Shown here piece after piece: positions 37,401 to 50,183 of a stretch of 64,000 nucleotides of DNA. Positions within the stretch are counted from its first letter, which is position 1; the number at the start of each line of letters is the position of its first letter. The translations under genes and the position numbers were made by a program. This DNA is from Erigeron canadensis (lineage: Eukaryota > Streptophyta > Magnoliopsida > Asterales > Asteraceae): positions 31,567,516 through 31,631,515 of the forward strand of contig NC_057766.1 of assembly GCF_010389155.1 (NCBI RefSeq). The letters are read 5' to 3'. The notes beneath the pieces are model-generated. The model saw only the letters and a program-made list of their open reading frames with translations. It was not told the DNA's origin and made no database searches.

Positions 37401-37508
37401 GCCCGGTTCGGTTACTCCGCCTTCTCTTAGGGTTTTGAGTTTCCGGAGAGCTTCAGCGCGTTTTTCGGCTTCGGCTCCTCTTGATTTTCTTTTCTGTCTC
37501 TCTTCCAT
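28416..37508 (-). CDS. POLA: DNA polymerase alpha catalytic subunit
   Basis: Family B polymerase that, with primase, makes the RNA-DNA primers for nuclear replication (Arabidopsis ICU2). Thirty-one exons in transcript order: 36510-37508, 35164-35322, 34956-35039, 34766-34840, 34569-34633, 34101-34191, 33800-33988, 33535-33698, 33340-33454, 32991-33170, 32800-32913, 32549-32668, 32150-32449, 31952-32044, 31754-31872, 31604-31676, 31466-31522, 31292-31384, 31076-31198, 30892-30989, 30771-30816, 30503-30616, 30319-30402, 30109-30222, 29932-30021, 29745-29821, 29376-29577, 29189-29242, 28983-29102, 28771-28845, 28416-28568. Total 4440 bases, 1479 residues, no internal stop. The first exon encodes the acidic, Lys-rich N-terminal domain. 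Polymerase motifs: [11 protein letters not shown] (875-884), B KLTANSMYG (951-959), C YGDTDS (1002-1007). The C-terminal region carries two Cys clusters (CPGC with CPKC; CDDETC with CPNYPRC). One intron needs a GC donor. The whole structure fits a functional gene. Confidence 0.95.
34395..34598. repeat. 104-bp tandem duplication including part of POLA exon 5
   Basis: Copy A (34395-34494) and copy B (34499-34598) are nearly identical. Copy B contains the 3' part of exon 5 with its splice donor. Copy A is a duplicate of that exon end plus donor lying in the following intron, with no acceptor of its own. Confidence 0.9.
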
Positions 37509-37631
37509 TTGAATTTTTGGATTAGGAATTATTTTGGGGGATTTGATGGTTTGTGAAATGGATCTGAGTGTGTGTGTGTGTGTGTGTTTTTTCTAGGGTT
37601 TTTGATTAAATTGGAAAGGGGGGAAAATGGA

Positions 37632-37660
37632 TTGGCGGGAATATTGTTTTAGCGCCAAAA
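37632..37660 (-). promoter_or_regulatory. Two E2F-type sites upstream of POLA
   Basis: TTGGCGGGAA at 37632-37641 (complement TTCCCGCCAA) and GCGCCAAAA at 37652-37660 (complement TTTTGGCGC) both fit the E2F consensus. They lie 124 to 152 bases before the ATG at 37508. E2F sites of this type drive G1/S expression of plant replication genes, which fits the role of the gene; binding itself is inferred. Confidence 0.65.
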
Positions 37661-38999
37661 TTAGTCCGGCTAAATAAAAACGTTTTTTTCCATTATTCTT
37701 TTTTTTCTAGAATAATCAAGTAATGAAATTTCTTTTCTAGAATGTATATAAAAGAATTGCTCGATCAAGTTATGTTTTTGTAAATGAATGAAAAATAATA
37801 AAATATAAGAACAAAGTCTTGCTTATTTTATACTCTGGTAATAACACAAATCACGACTTAATAAACCAAATTATATTATATTTTAAACCATCGTCAATTA
37901 TTTAAAAACCATTGTTTTTTGAGTAACTCATTAAATAATTAAAAACTTTAGGAATACATGTCCAAATTAGTCATTTTGTATTGAGATAAAAACTTATGAT
38001 TTTTGATATCATTGTTTGAAGATGAAAAATGTGGAGCTTGAAGACGAGGTTGTTATTCTATATTCTCGGAACATGGGTGAAGGTGATCTCCCTAAAGCAC
38101 TTGATCTGGTCAATGTCAAGTTTTTAGTACCAAAATTCGAATAGGAATGACGGGGTTAGGAATATCGAAAAAAGGAATATTGAAAATTTGGATGGCTAAA
38201 GCTGAAGCAGAACTTTCGATGGTGACATCTTGGGTCTCGTCTTTCTTCCTTTGTCGTGGTGAGGCGAGCAAAGAATAGGGATAAGTGGGGTTAGGACATG
38301 GTCAGTGTAATATGAACCGATATTATTGTTTTATTTTGTTTTATTTTATTTAATAATAAAGTATTTGGAAAAGAATAAAAGAAATATCATAATAAGTGGC
38401 GGTTTGTCATTGAAATTTTTGGAAGAAAATTGATAATGTGATGTTAATGTAATAAATCTAAAACAAAAATAAGTCCTGGATAAGGTCTTACACTTTTTTG
38501 GGTCATTGGGCTACATGCCTACATCGCAGCTCCAAATACATATTGGATGATGGCTTTCAACCAAATTATAGAGTGATGGACATAGTTTTGCATTAAATAA
38601 CTTATAAAATAAGTTAAAATCAATTTTCTATTAGAGTCAAACATTTCTTTTTGCTTTGAATTATTCCTATAAAGACTTATTGATAACATAAGACAATTTG
38701 GCAAACCAAAATACTAATTGAGAAATTTAACTTAATCGATTAAAAGGTTTATATGAAAATTCCCAAACTCATCTAACATACTTATGTCCACTGTAATAAT
38801 CTTTGAAAGAGTGTAAACAACTCATTGCAGCCTTCCTGTAAAAACTATCAATTGTGTTGCAGCATCTACGAAACTAAGTGTCCAAATACAACCAAACCAT
38901 CGGCGAGCAAAGAGGCTACCAAACAGACTTGAAAGGTAGACATTTCGGTTGCTGGCTGACAAAGATGCCTCCAAGGTTACACACAACGTTGGTGTAAAA

Positions 39000-39163
39000 A
39001 GAATCGTATTTCATGGTCGGATTGGCTAAAGAATCCAATTCTTGTTAGTGTTTTTCATTCTCGTGTTGTAGTTGTATCTCTTGTTATACTCTTTGGCCTT
39101 TAGTACTTTGCTAGAGGCCGAGGCCTTATATTTTAATATTATATTGCCGTTCAAAAAAAAAAA
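39000..39163 (+). mobile_element. Possible LINE or retroposon 3' end
   Basis: A T-rich 3'-UTR-like stretch runs to GCTAGAGGCCGAGGCC and ATTGCCGTTC and then a run of A at about 39155-39163. This is how plant LINE tails look. No reverse-transcriptase sequence is seen upstream, so it would be a 5'-truncated copy. Confidence 0.35.
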
Positions 39164-39285
39164 TATGAATTGAACAACACCAAATCATCGGGTTATGCAA
39201 GTATTTCATCAATTATATATAAAGCATTAAATTTGGTTGGTACTGACTTTCAGGTTGACTTTGGTAACATTGTTTCATGATTAAT

Positions 39286-39492
39286 GAAGCTGAAAAACAG
39301 CTTAAGGAATTGGGAGACGATGCTCTTGCCTGTTAAAGAAACGTTGAGGCTATCACTGGTGACTCAACCAAAACAATTAAGGATGTCGTGGTCGCTCTTA
39401 ACCAAGAGGTCATGCATCTCGGCCAGTCACTCTACAATCAGCCCGGTGCTCACCGTTTAGACCCATCTTCATCATCATCGGGATGTGATTGA
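39286..39492 (+). pseudogene. Broken ORF of unknown origin
   Basis: One frame reads KQLKELGDDALAC, then a TAA stop, then continues open for about 50 codons (TIKDVVVALNQEVMHLGQ, ending in a Ser-rich tail). The charged helical sequence looks like a former coding region, perhaps of a retroelement gag or captured gene. I do not recognise it. Confidence 0.3.
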
Positions 39493-40061
39493 TATTAATA
39501 ATTGACAACTACAAAAAGTGCAGACATTTCTAAGGAATGGTTTTATCAAGCTTCTGATACTCTTTTACAATGTCCACGTCTATACAAATTGCATTGCACG
39601 GGCTACACTCTAGTTATCAAATAAGTGTTTGTAAGTTTCAAGTGGTAATTAATCATGCACGGTGTAGTGATAAGATCATAATATTGGCCTCATTCTTCAG
39701 ACTACTGACTCTTCAAGTCTTCATACATGCTTCTAGAAATCAGTTTATTACCTTTTTAAATACACAATTTTAGTGTTATTATCATTTCTAACCAATAAAC
39801 ATATATACACTTATCACCAAAAACTCACATACAATCACATTTATTTCAAACCTAAAACACAATTTGCAGGAAATTAGGAGATGGGGAACTTGGGAAAGCA
39901 AGCCATGCGCATTGGAGGATGCGGTCATAAGGCCAACAAACCTTCTTTCAACAACCTTCCAGCTAACCGATGGGAAATTAAGAAAAAATATTGAAAGAAC
40001 TGATATTTGGAGACGGGAAATTAACAAATTAACAAATTAACCACCAGGGATAGGGGCGGCA

Positions 40062-43000
40062 TGTAGGTATATGATCACGTAAAATGAACGTATGTTCGAA
40101 AAGTATTTAAGCCTACGGGGTCACACGTTCAACACGAATGTAACTATAATTGATTAATATATTAAATGTAATTTATTAATTAATTAGATCACGAAAAACT
40201 AACGATCGTCCGTTAAAAGGTTAATAGTTAACGGTACTTAATTAACGGACTTAACGAAGGAGAGAATTGTAATTAGAAAAAAAATTAGGAAACCCTCTAA
40301 AATGTTCTCAGGGGGCAGCCATATGGAGGGTTTTAAAACCCTAAACTTGGTCATCAAGTTTCCTACTCCTATATAAGAAGGGCTAACCTAATTGATTTTT
40401 AACACACAATTAAAATCTTAGGGTTTTTCTCTCCTCTCCTCCCTTCTCTCTTGGCTTCGGCTGAATTCAACAAAACAAAGGGTTTTGGGTTTTTGTTTGG
40501 TTCGAATTAAAGGGTAGTAACAAATGGTTGTTCAGTTCGTGATCAAGTGTTAGCACGCATACATTCTAACGTTGTGTGTGCAAACGTAGAGGGATTTACT
40601 TCAAATCCTCATAAAGTTTCTTACTTTTCATCTTCAATTAAAGGTACATGCTTTCTTTTCTGGTTAATCAATTAACTACATATATCTATTTTTCCGTTGC
40701 GTGCTCTGTGATTTGATTCGATAAATAGTTATATAACCCAACAGTGGTATCACGAGCCTACTATGTATGTTTCTTGATTACCAATTAAATCAAAACTTGA
40801 AGGGGGGTTAGGGTTCTTGATTTTTAAAATTTTCGGATATATATATATACATATTTAAATTGATTTTTTAATTTAAATAAGAAAAAGGTATTATTTAATA
40901 TATATATATATATATGGTTCAAAATTTTCCAGAAAATTAAAAAAAAATTGTTTTTTAGGGTTCCTAATTCAAGTTTTGATTAATTACATGTTTATGTGAT
41001 AAATTGCATGTATATATATGGTGTACCTTTATTTTTAATGGTTAAAAAGAAGTAAAAATCATGAATTTTTCATGCAAATTATTCATGATTATTACTTAGA
41101 TATATTGATATGAAATCTTGATCATTAGGGTTAATTATGCTAGATAATTGAAGAATTAATTGTGTGACAATGTGATTATGCTTTGTGAAATTTCCTGTTT
41201 GACACCAGTTCACTAAAAAAATCATAACTAATCAACCTTAAGGAGTTGGAAGCTCAAAATTTTACTGTAGATGCTTAACTCATAGGGCTACAACTTTCGT
41301 GTTTTGTGCAAAGCCCATTTCGGCCTTCTTCAGGGCCAGAATGGGTCGTCAAGCTGTTGGATTTTCCAGAATCAGCATATTGTAATTATGGTAGATAAAT
41401 TTGTTATTATATTTTTGGCTTACGCAATCAAGGTAACTTGATGTATGTGGTCTCTTTCCTTATGAAAGATGAGCCAAATCTTATACCATAGTGACCAAAA
41501 TTAGGTTGATTGCCTTAATTATTAAGTTGTAAATTTAGTAAGTTACCTTAAATCGTTAAGTTGTATATTTAGTAACTTACCTTAATTGTTAAGTTGTATT
41601 TTTAGTAAGTTTAATTTTGCTTATTTTATGAAAATTGTATGCAAAATTGTTTTTGAAAAAATAAACTTGACTAATTAATATCGAAATAATGATTTTGTTT
41701 ATAAAATTGGTGCCCTAAAATCAAAAGATACACCGGCTCACCCATTTGAACGAACTCTAAGAGAGGTATAAGTCGGAGTGCGTTAGCCTTCTAAAAGGGC
41801 GGGTTTTTAATTGCGTTCATCGCAAACCTTTGCCCTTGCGCTTCTTTGTGAGTTCAAATGGAGCTACCGAGCTCTTTTGTATTTAAAGGCAATAAAAATG
41901 AGTTTTATAAACATATTATGTTTAGAAGATATGCATGAATCTTCAAAACATAACTTTTTGATCACACATCAAATTGAATGACCCAGTAAACTTAAGTCAT
42001 TTATCATCCAATTTGTCAAGGACACATGTGGCTGTTGTTTTACTCACTGGTACACAGTGGTGGACAATTTTGCGCGTTCTTAGTTGGACGACTTAAAGCG
42101 AGCTAAGCGGTAAGACCTTGACCCATGGCAAAAGATGGGACAAAACATGACTACAAAGGATCACTTGATGAATCAAGTGTCATACGTAGGTCCCATACTT
42201 ACTACGAATTGCACATGTATGCAATTACTGATCGTCACTTACCTTTTGAGTGCAAACATTTCTAGCAGATCAACTGATGAAATGGTTGCATGTCAATTGG
42301 ATCCTAGCCTTAATGAAATTAATTGTTTATTTTGTAAACGTTGGGTAATTAATTTCTTAAGGATTTATTATCGAAAATACCGATAATTGAACTTGAATCT
42401 GTTTTGTAAAAGGCAACAAATCCTTCACAAAACATACACCAATCAGCTTTCAGGTCGATGCTAGAAAGAGAAAACTTTCTGAACCCAATTTCAATGACTG
42501 TTGAAAAGAAAACTGATGTCATTAAAACTCAGATATCGCCATTCCTAATGCAAGTACCACTGCTTTGCAGTTGGAAGCATAAAATACTCGGTACAATAGA
42601 CATATTGAGGTTGCTTATTTGATGCTAGAAGCATGGCTCCCGAGCTTCAAAAAGCAATTCGGATTGCAAAATCCGTGTGATATGATCAAATAACTCAAGT
42701 TTATGTACGGAAATCAAGTTGGAGTTGAATTACTTGAGCTAATTAAGTCACTTCATAACTTGAACACGAGTATGAGAAACCAGTGAGTGCTCATGTACTC
42801 AAGATAAAGAGTTACTTTGAGCATTTGGTAAGGTTAAACTATGTGTATCTTCTGCCTATTGTCATTGACATAAGGGACTTTGAGAAGTTAATGCGCAATT
42901 ACAATTTGCACAACATAGTTGAACTTCATACCATGTTGATTGAGTATGAGAAACACCTTCCTACGAAATCTGAGATACCCAATTTCTTATGATCAAGGGG

Positions 43001-43250
43001 GGAATGGTTTAGAAAGCAAAACAACCGTAAAGCTAAAGGCAAGAACTTAGGTAAGAGAAAACAAAGTATTTAGTCTCAAAACCTTAAAAGACCCTTTGGA
43101 AAAAGGAGCATACGGCTAAAGATCAGTCTTGTCATCACTATGCTAAGGTGAAACACTGAAAGAGGAATTGTCCTAAGTATCTAGCTGAGTTGAACAAGAA
43201 GAAGAAGCAAGTAGGTTTAACCAGTTCTTCAAGTATCTTCTTAACTGAAT
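40062..43250 (+). mobile_element. Decayed, truncated Ty1/copia retrotransposon
   Basis: The 5' LTR spans about 40062-40743, from TGTAGGTATAT to ATATAACCCAACA (short inverted ends TGTNGG/CCCAACA). It has a TATA-like CTATATAAG near 40371. It is followed directly by TGGTATCACGAGCC, a primer-binding site for initiator tRNA-Met with one change. After a long AT-rich leader comes a gag remnant. No protease, integrase, reverse transcriptase or 3' LTR was found, so most of the element is missing. Confidence 0.7.
42440..43200 (+). pseudogene. Copia gag remnant (UBN2-type)
   Basis: Stretches such as FRSMLERENFLNP, EVAYLMLEAWLPSFKKQF and PVSAHVLKIKSYFEHL follow the order of plant copia gag proteins. They are interrupted by stops and frame changes. 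Near 43130-43180 a degraded zinc knuckle is visible (CHHY...KRNCPKYLAELNK), with a second Cys lost and a stop inside. It cannot give a working protein. Confidence 0.65.
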
Positions 43251-44817
43251 TATAAGTGTTGATGAGATTCAAATGATAATTCAATAGCAAAAGAGTCAAG
43301 TTAACTTGGACTCTATCTTTGACATTGTCATCTTGTTTAATTTTTGTCAAGAAACGCATTTAAAGACTTCCATGTGAAGATATCTTACAAATCAAATGAT
43401 GAATCATTTGATAAATGTGTGTCTTCGGCATTATCAGTAGCAAGAAACGCATTAAAAGTCTTCAATGTGTGTCTTACTAATGTGACTTGTTACCCGACCC
43501 ACCCATAGATAACCTCCATAGATAAAAGTCATTAACGATGAACAGTTAGTTTGCAATGTCAAGTAAAAATGATGAGACTAAAATCAGCCGAGGGGATGTT
43601 TTTGGGTCCTACTTTTCGGCCACTTAGAAACCTTCATTTTTGATAAACCTAATTTGATCATGTTGACAACCTATATTGCCTGCATCATTAGTCACGAATA
43701 ACATATATCGCTAAACTTATCGACTCGGAGAAAAAGAACAGGTAACAGAGATCATAAATGTAGTAAACCAAACAAACATACCTCATTATATTAGAAACAT
43801 GTTCATGTCCACAAACAATCAACTGAGGAGCAGATGCAGGTTGTTATAAAAACACCCAAAATTCTAGAATTAGAACCCCTCATTTGAGTTAGGGTCCCTG
43901 TTTATCAAAAATCAAATAATGAATTTTTTGAGCCTTCTCGAATAAATCTGCAACCATGATAAGACAAGTAATAGGGCCATACCTTTTGTGCATTAGAGTC
44001 CCGATTTTATCAACTATTGTTGATGATATGTTTTCCACGAAAATCTTTTTCCCAAAAAGTGATCATAAGAACATCATAATTATGATTTAGAAGCAAACCA
44101 AAGACTCCATCTTCGTCCCTGTCCATACATAAAAAAAACTCATGACACATCTAACATTAAGATATTGATTATTAGACATTGAGTAAAACACACTCACTTG
44201 AATGACTTGTTCACATGATCCTCAACTGAATTCTATTCAACAAAAACACAAAATCTAAATCTAATAAAGCAATAAATCATGAGTAAGTCTCTACCAGATA
44301 ATTAGCCAACTCCACTGTATCATTAATATACAACGAAAGATGCCCTGCATGTAATATAGATAGGCCTAACCTTCCAACTAAAATGACACATTATATAAAC
44401 ATGTTAACACAATCATTGAAGATATATATCCATATACACTTTTGATTCTTGATTTTTGTTTGAATTAAAGCATGGGCTAAGTATCCAGTATAGAGAAAAA
44501 TTTGCAACCAGGAATCGAATCCATTTGTCAGGCAAAGAATCAATCACAAGTTTAGCCCTAGCTAGGCTTTTTGATATGCCTGTAGTACCCAATCTTCTTT
44601 CCAACGACCAATATACCTATAGAAAAAACATAACCCAAGTAAGTAACTTAAATGAACAACAAACTTATTACATAAGTAGCTATAAAAATCAGAACTTGCC
44701 TTGCATCATAATCCCACAAATTTACATATATTTGACATGTCAGCTTCATCAATCTAAAGCAACAACCCAGTCGCCTGTAAACATAGTGATTCTACACAAC
44801 CTTATCTATAGTAAACT

Positions 44818-44974
44818 ATAAATTGCCTCACAAAATTGAAATTCAAAAACATACCATGATTTGAGTATCCTTTATAAACATTCGTTCATGTTATTTTTTT
44901 CATCTTTAAGCTTGAAGTATATAAATTGAAATTCACAAAAACATACCATGATTTGAGTATCCTTCATAGACATC
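44818..44974. repeat. Local duplication, about 95-bp spacing
   Basis: A segment with AAAAACATACCATGATTTGA and GTATCCTT occurs near 44848 and again near 44938. Confidence 0.7.
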
Positions 44975-45872
44975 TTTTTTCCATCAACACAAAAAATCTT
45001 AAAAAACACATGTATATATATAATCAAATAAAGCACATGGAAGAAAAATGTAAAATCTATATATAAAACTATAAAATTTTCAAAAATTGTGAAGTAGAAA
45101 TAGATGGGAAAAAACCCAAAAATATGAAGAAGAATCTCATACCTCCGATATATCACTATATCATATTTTGATTGACCGATGGCTGCCTCTTGCCAAAAGA
45201 TCGAACAAACAAAATATATCTACAATCTTCTGATTCATCCCTGCTTCTTTAGTCTGCTATCTCAACAAAAAGTTTTAAATTAAACCAAAGTATTCTTCCC
45301 ACGCCTTCGGTTTAATGGGGTTTCCATAGTTGAATCTGCTTGTTTCAATTTAATATCTTGCATTATTGCCTCATATACATAATATATATATATATATATT
45401 AATATCTTGTACATACATATCCAAATATTACCTTCATTATCTCAAAACATCTTATCTGCTTCATGAAGAATCTGCTCCATAAAACCCAGAATACAATAAA
45501 GCTCGTAAAACCAAAATCCAACATTCAAGAACACTAAACCAGGTAAGAAATTAAAACTTTTATATGAGATAACTGCCTTTTTCTTATTCTTATCATTAGT
45601 TTCAATTAATGATGATATCAAACCTTCAAAATTACCTGTTTTGCACGGAACAATCCATTCGAAACATTTCATCAAACAGTTGGAAGACAATCATCCATCT
45701 TGCACAAAAAAAAAAACACCACAAAATAAATATGTTACTGTGTTGATTTTTTGATATACAAAAACCCCCAATAATAAAAACCATACAACAAAAAATATAT
45801 TGGATAGAGTAATAAAATATCAACACCTTATATTACACGGGATATCAAAACAGGTTATATACATGTTATAAA

Positions 45873-46028
45873 CTAAAAAATGAAAACCATATTCACTATC
45901 CTCTCATCGAGAAACACCATGTCAACCTTGAAGGTTTGTTCCCACTTACGTATGATCCGGGCTTTCATGTTCCAGAAGTCGCTAGCCACACTAAGATCTT
46001 CCACAAAACTGAAACTATCGTTTTCCAT
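45873..46028 (-). pseudogene. Fragment resembling the N-terminus of an RPA-like OB-fold protein
   Basis: A 51-codon frame starts MENDSFSFVEDLSV and continues WNMKARIIRKWEQTFK, then MVFLDER. This resembles the first strands of the DNA-binding domain in plant replication protein A-like proteins, which occur both as host genes and in Helitrons. No matching downstream exons were found, and the frame stops soon after. A partial gene or transposon relic is likely. Confidence 0.4.
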
Positions 46029-46726
46029 GATTAGAGAGAAAATTAATAGTAAACTGAGATAAGAAAGAGAAAATGTGTGGAGAAACTTGTTGCTTATGAC
46101 CCGATTTATAAGGTAACAACAATGGTGTGTTTGATTTTCTTGCTTTTCAAGATTTGTGTTGGGAATTTACAAAATCTGGGTTTCTTGTTTGACTTCCTGA
46201 TTTGATAGAGCATCTTTTGAACATAAGTACAATTTAAGGATAGAATTATGTATATGTTTAAGGAAAAGAAGCAAAAATTTGAATTCTTGATAAGAGTAAT
46301 TCAGTGGAAGGCATCTTTTGTGCATGGGAAACATGTATACAAACATCTTCTCTAATACATGTGTTAAGAAACAGAGAAAGTAGTCAAACAAAAAGAAACC
46401 ACATGCTAAAAACATAGTTACAAACAAACTAACTTCTTAACTAAGTCCCTAACTAAAATCTTATGTCATTAAAAATGCACTTTACACTAATGTGGCTAAG
46501 CTAGTTGCTTGACACCTCACTTTTGTGAGGTCATGCTCTAATCTCCTTTAGTAGTATTAAGAGATAAATATAGATAAGTAACAATAACAATGATATGAAT
46601 AATTTGGCAGCAACAATGTAGTGAATGTACATATATACACACGTGAGAGACCATGGACCAAATCAATATATGAATTACCAAAACGAGTCCATGGCATTAA
46701 GGAAAGACCATTGGTGGTACATTAGC

Positions 46727-49700
46727 CTATAATACTAGCAATATCATCGTGATAACAGTTGCTACATGAAGCCATCGTATTTGACCCGCGGCATGAATTG
46801 AGAAACCGTTGCCAAAACCTCCTAATGATCCGCCTGCCGGCAACTGTGCAGGTGGTGGAGGTGAGAGAAGAGGTATGTCACACGTCCCAAATGTTGCATT
46901 GACCTATATGAAAACTTATTCATTAGAACATATATATAGTTATTCATATGTATGAAGAAATCAGACAATGAACATACCCTGCAATATGCGATGTTTGGAC
47001 ATCCACATGTAAGATGACCATTGGCTACATCAACTGCTTCTGCCGCTCCTCCGCCATCACTCCTCTGCAACAATCAACAAAAACAGAGAAAAAAAGTACT
47101 GATTTCCAACTTCAAAAGCGACGCTTTTTTAGTATAAAGACAAAGTGAAATAATTAGTTGATACCTGGTAAAAATCAACAGCAATATAATTAGGCCAGCG
47201 CCCACCTGCCGCCTGTTGGCATGTGTTCATCATTGATATCAAAGGAGCAGAGTTATCGATACAAGCTCCAGTTACATTAGGATTAGTAGAGAAGTAGTTT
47301 TGAATAACCAAAGATCGGGATGTTGTGTTCATTGGAGAAGATTCAGACCGAGTAGGACATGAACCAGCAATCTGACCCTCATTTCCATCTGGAGTAATTG
47401 AAAAGTTAACCGATTGTTTTCCTTATTTAAAACAAAAAAAAAACAAGATCCTGAAAGTAGTGTGGCTGAGTGTTGCTAATCTAAACTTACATTGGTTTTC
47501 TACGACGAATGTCCACTCATAAGCGATACCCTCAGTAGCTTCTTTAGCCGATTTGGAAGTAAAGACAACAAGCCGCTGATTTTGTGCAACCATATCAGTG
47601 ATTGTTGGCCAATCTCCGCCATCTCTTGGCATCCGACTCAAAGGAAACATGTATTTAGTGAGCCCAGAGTCATTAAAAACCTTGGTCAATCCATTTGGGG
47701 ATGTCACATAATCTTCGATGAAAAAGGTGACAATTTCAGTTGGATTTGCTTCTAAAAACTTTTGAACCTCTCTTAGCACATTGATGGCTGGTTGCTAGAA
47801 GTAAAACAACAAACGTTAATAAGTTGCATTAATTACACAACACAAGATTCTTGACTCCCAATTAATTTTAAGGCACACGAATATAAAGAAGATATATATG
47901 TATGCTTACATATGCTGTGATATTGTAACATCGGCCACCAAAGGAATGGCACATCCAAATGTCATTATTGAAGTCATACATATCCAACATTAGCCCTCGA
48001 ACCCCATTCTACATAGAGAGAAAAATCAGTTAAGTTACATACACCTCTATATTTAAAAAACAAATATTCTCTAGGATGGTTTCATTTTATCTTTACTTGT
48101 GTCTTGTGTGTGATGAATGGAATGGTGAACTCAGCACCATCACCATTTTTTTAAGCAGTAATATAAAAGAAATAAAAATGAAATTAATTTACAACCTAGT
48201 CAAGTTTTTTGGGATCTTTCATGGCAAAGAAAGATCAACCATAGCTTCATTAAAAAGATTTCCAAGTTCTTTCTCCCTAACATAAATTAAAGGATGGCAC
48301 TAAAAGCGACTTAATTTAACATGCAATTATATAAATGAACTTTCTCACATATGCCAAAAGTTATACGAGTATTGGTTAACATAACAATATGACCACAAAT
48401 TTGCAACCAATTCCATGTCCAGACTATGTAACAATCCACTATCGCTTTTATTCTTTTTTTCCTCAACTTTAATACTTTTCTCACATAAATGAATTTTCCC
48501 ACATATATAATTAACGAAAGTTTTAGCAGTACGTCTTTGAATAGCCACTAGAATTTGTTTTTACTTTTTAAAACGTATAAATTGATATTGATAAGTATAA
48601 TCATCTACTAGTAGCCATGACCAACCAAAGATATGACATATAAGACGCGTTTATATATATCATAGGTTGACAAACAAGGAATTAATTAATCAATTAATTT
48701 TCTAACCTAATAAACGTACCTAACCCGTCCCAGCAATAAAGGTTAAAGGTTTTTGCAAATTAAAACATGCATCTTAAATGTTCAAAAATAAACATAATGC
48801 ATGCATCCTAGGTTGAAACTTGAAAAACTCGATCTACTAAATTAAAAGAACCAAATGAACCGCATATTGAATGTGATAACTTTTCTTAATGAGATGTTTA
48901 TTGATGCATTTCTATACGTAATAAACTTTTAGTGCAATATCAATATGAAACCAATCAATCCATGACTGCATGTACATTATTTGAAGTCAAAACATTGCTA
49001 TGAGGGCTTTCTTTTTAGTGGTATGCATACTAACCACATCAAATAAGATTGTAAGTTGTTCAAGTCTCATGTATAACAGATATATAATTAAATTTGTGGA
49101 TGATCCGTACATGGATATATATAATTAATTTGCCAATAAAATTTAATAATAATTGCTATATATCTTTCTTCTAGGGGCACTTCTTTTACGAAGTTGACCA
49201 AGTCTATATCTATACTAATATTTGACTTTGAAGATGGAATTAGTCCCAGGCGTCTATAGCGAACACAAGTGTTACATGCGTTTTAAAGACCAAAATTTTC
49301 AAGCAAAAACACAATTCGTGGACAATTTTGATTGAAATTTTTTCTATATACTGTTTGAGTATGCATTACTTACTTGTACTCTACATATCAAAAACACCAT
49401 GCTAAATCTTTTTTCTAAATTTGGAACAACACGAAATTATATAACCTCCAATCATTTTGGTATAGTTTGATATTAAGGTTGTCATTAATTAAATTCATCA
49501 AAGGAATACGAACACTAGAAAATGAGCCAAGAAGAAATCGCAATACAAAAAAAAATACACAAATCTAAAGATTTTTCATGCACAAAAGTAGTATAAGACT
49601 ATAAGGAATTTGCTTTGAAATCATACTTACACGTAATTGAGTGGCAACATCATCTTCCTGGTTGGCCGGTCCAAGGACCGGAGAACCAGAAGGTGATTTT

Positions 49701-50183
49701 GAACCAGAAAGAGCAAATGAATTATGAGTCGTTAGCCATGAATACCGATTAAATGGAAGCCCATTAACCTATGATTCCAAAACAAAAGCACAAAGTCACA
49801 CAAAAAAAATCTTAAAAACCATAAAACTTGTAATAAAAATCCAACAAACAAATCAGCACCTTAGAAGTCGGACTAATGGGTTGAATTCGAGTACATCTAG
49901 GACGGGTATTGCCACTCGCGGGGCATGTCCCACAACGCAACCCGTTGTCACATTTGTTGTCGTCCAACGAACATGTTTCTCCGATCTGCAAACATATATC
50001 AAAACATTATTTAATTACCCATGAATTATGACTAGATATTATGAAGTAAACAATAAATGAAAGAAGAAGAACAACCTTGAGAGATGATGATAATTGGAAT
50101 TGGAATAGAGAAGAAATGAAGAATGTTAAGAGAAAAATATTGATGACAAGGATAGAAATATTATTATGATCATATCGCGTCAT
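46727..50183 (-). CDS. PI-PLC X-domain protein, secreted and probably GPI-anchored
   Basis: Relative of the plant 'PLC-like phosphodiesterase' family (At5g67130 type). Eight exons in transcript order: 50076-50183, 49860-49985, 49631-49768, 47910-48008, 47491-47794, 47165-47388, 46978-47064, 46727-46903; 420 residues. Exon 1 encodes a hydrophobic signal peptide. Residues 37-78 hold a small Cys-rich segment ([18 protein letters not shown]). The X domain follows with TTHNSFA (H93), [11 protein letters not shown] (R128, D133) and WMCHSFGG (H145), which fit the two catalytic His residues and active-site Arg/Asp of single-domain PI-PLCs; [10 protein letters not shown] and [10 protein letters not shown] come next. 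The end has a Pro/Gly-rich linker and a hydrophobic tail ([11 protein letters not shown]), typical of a GPI signal. The substrate in plants is not settled. The third intron is long, about 1.6 kb. Confidence 0.9.

Larger units (their letters stand above)
37700..46720. other. Repeat-rich intergenic region
   Basis: About 9 kb between the divergent POLA promoter and the 3' end of the PLC-like gene. It contains the tail of a possible LINE, a decayed copia element, a broken ORF and a fragment resembling an RPA-type protein. The stretches 37700-38870 and 43300-45870 show only AT-rich sequence with short frames; a local duplication lies at 44818-44974. Confidence 0.55.

Noticed and set aside
47492..47755. 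87-codon plus-strand frame
   Set aside because: It is the antisense shadow of the PLC-like gene's exon 5.
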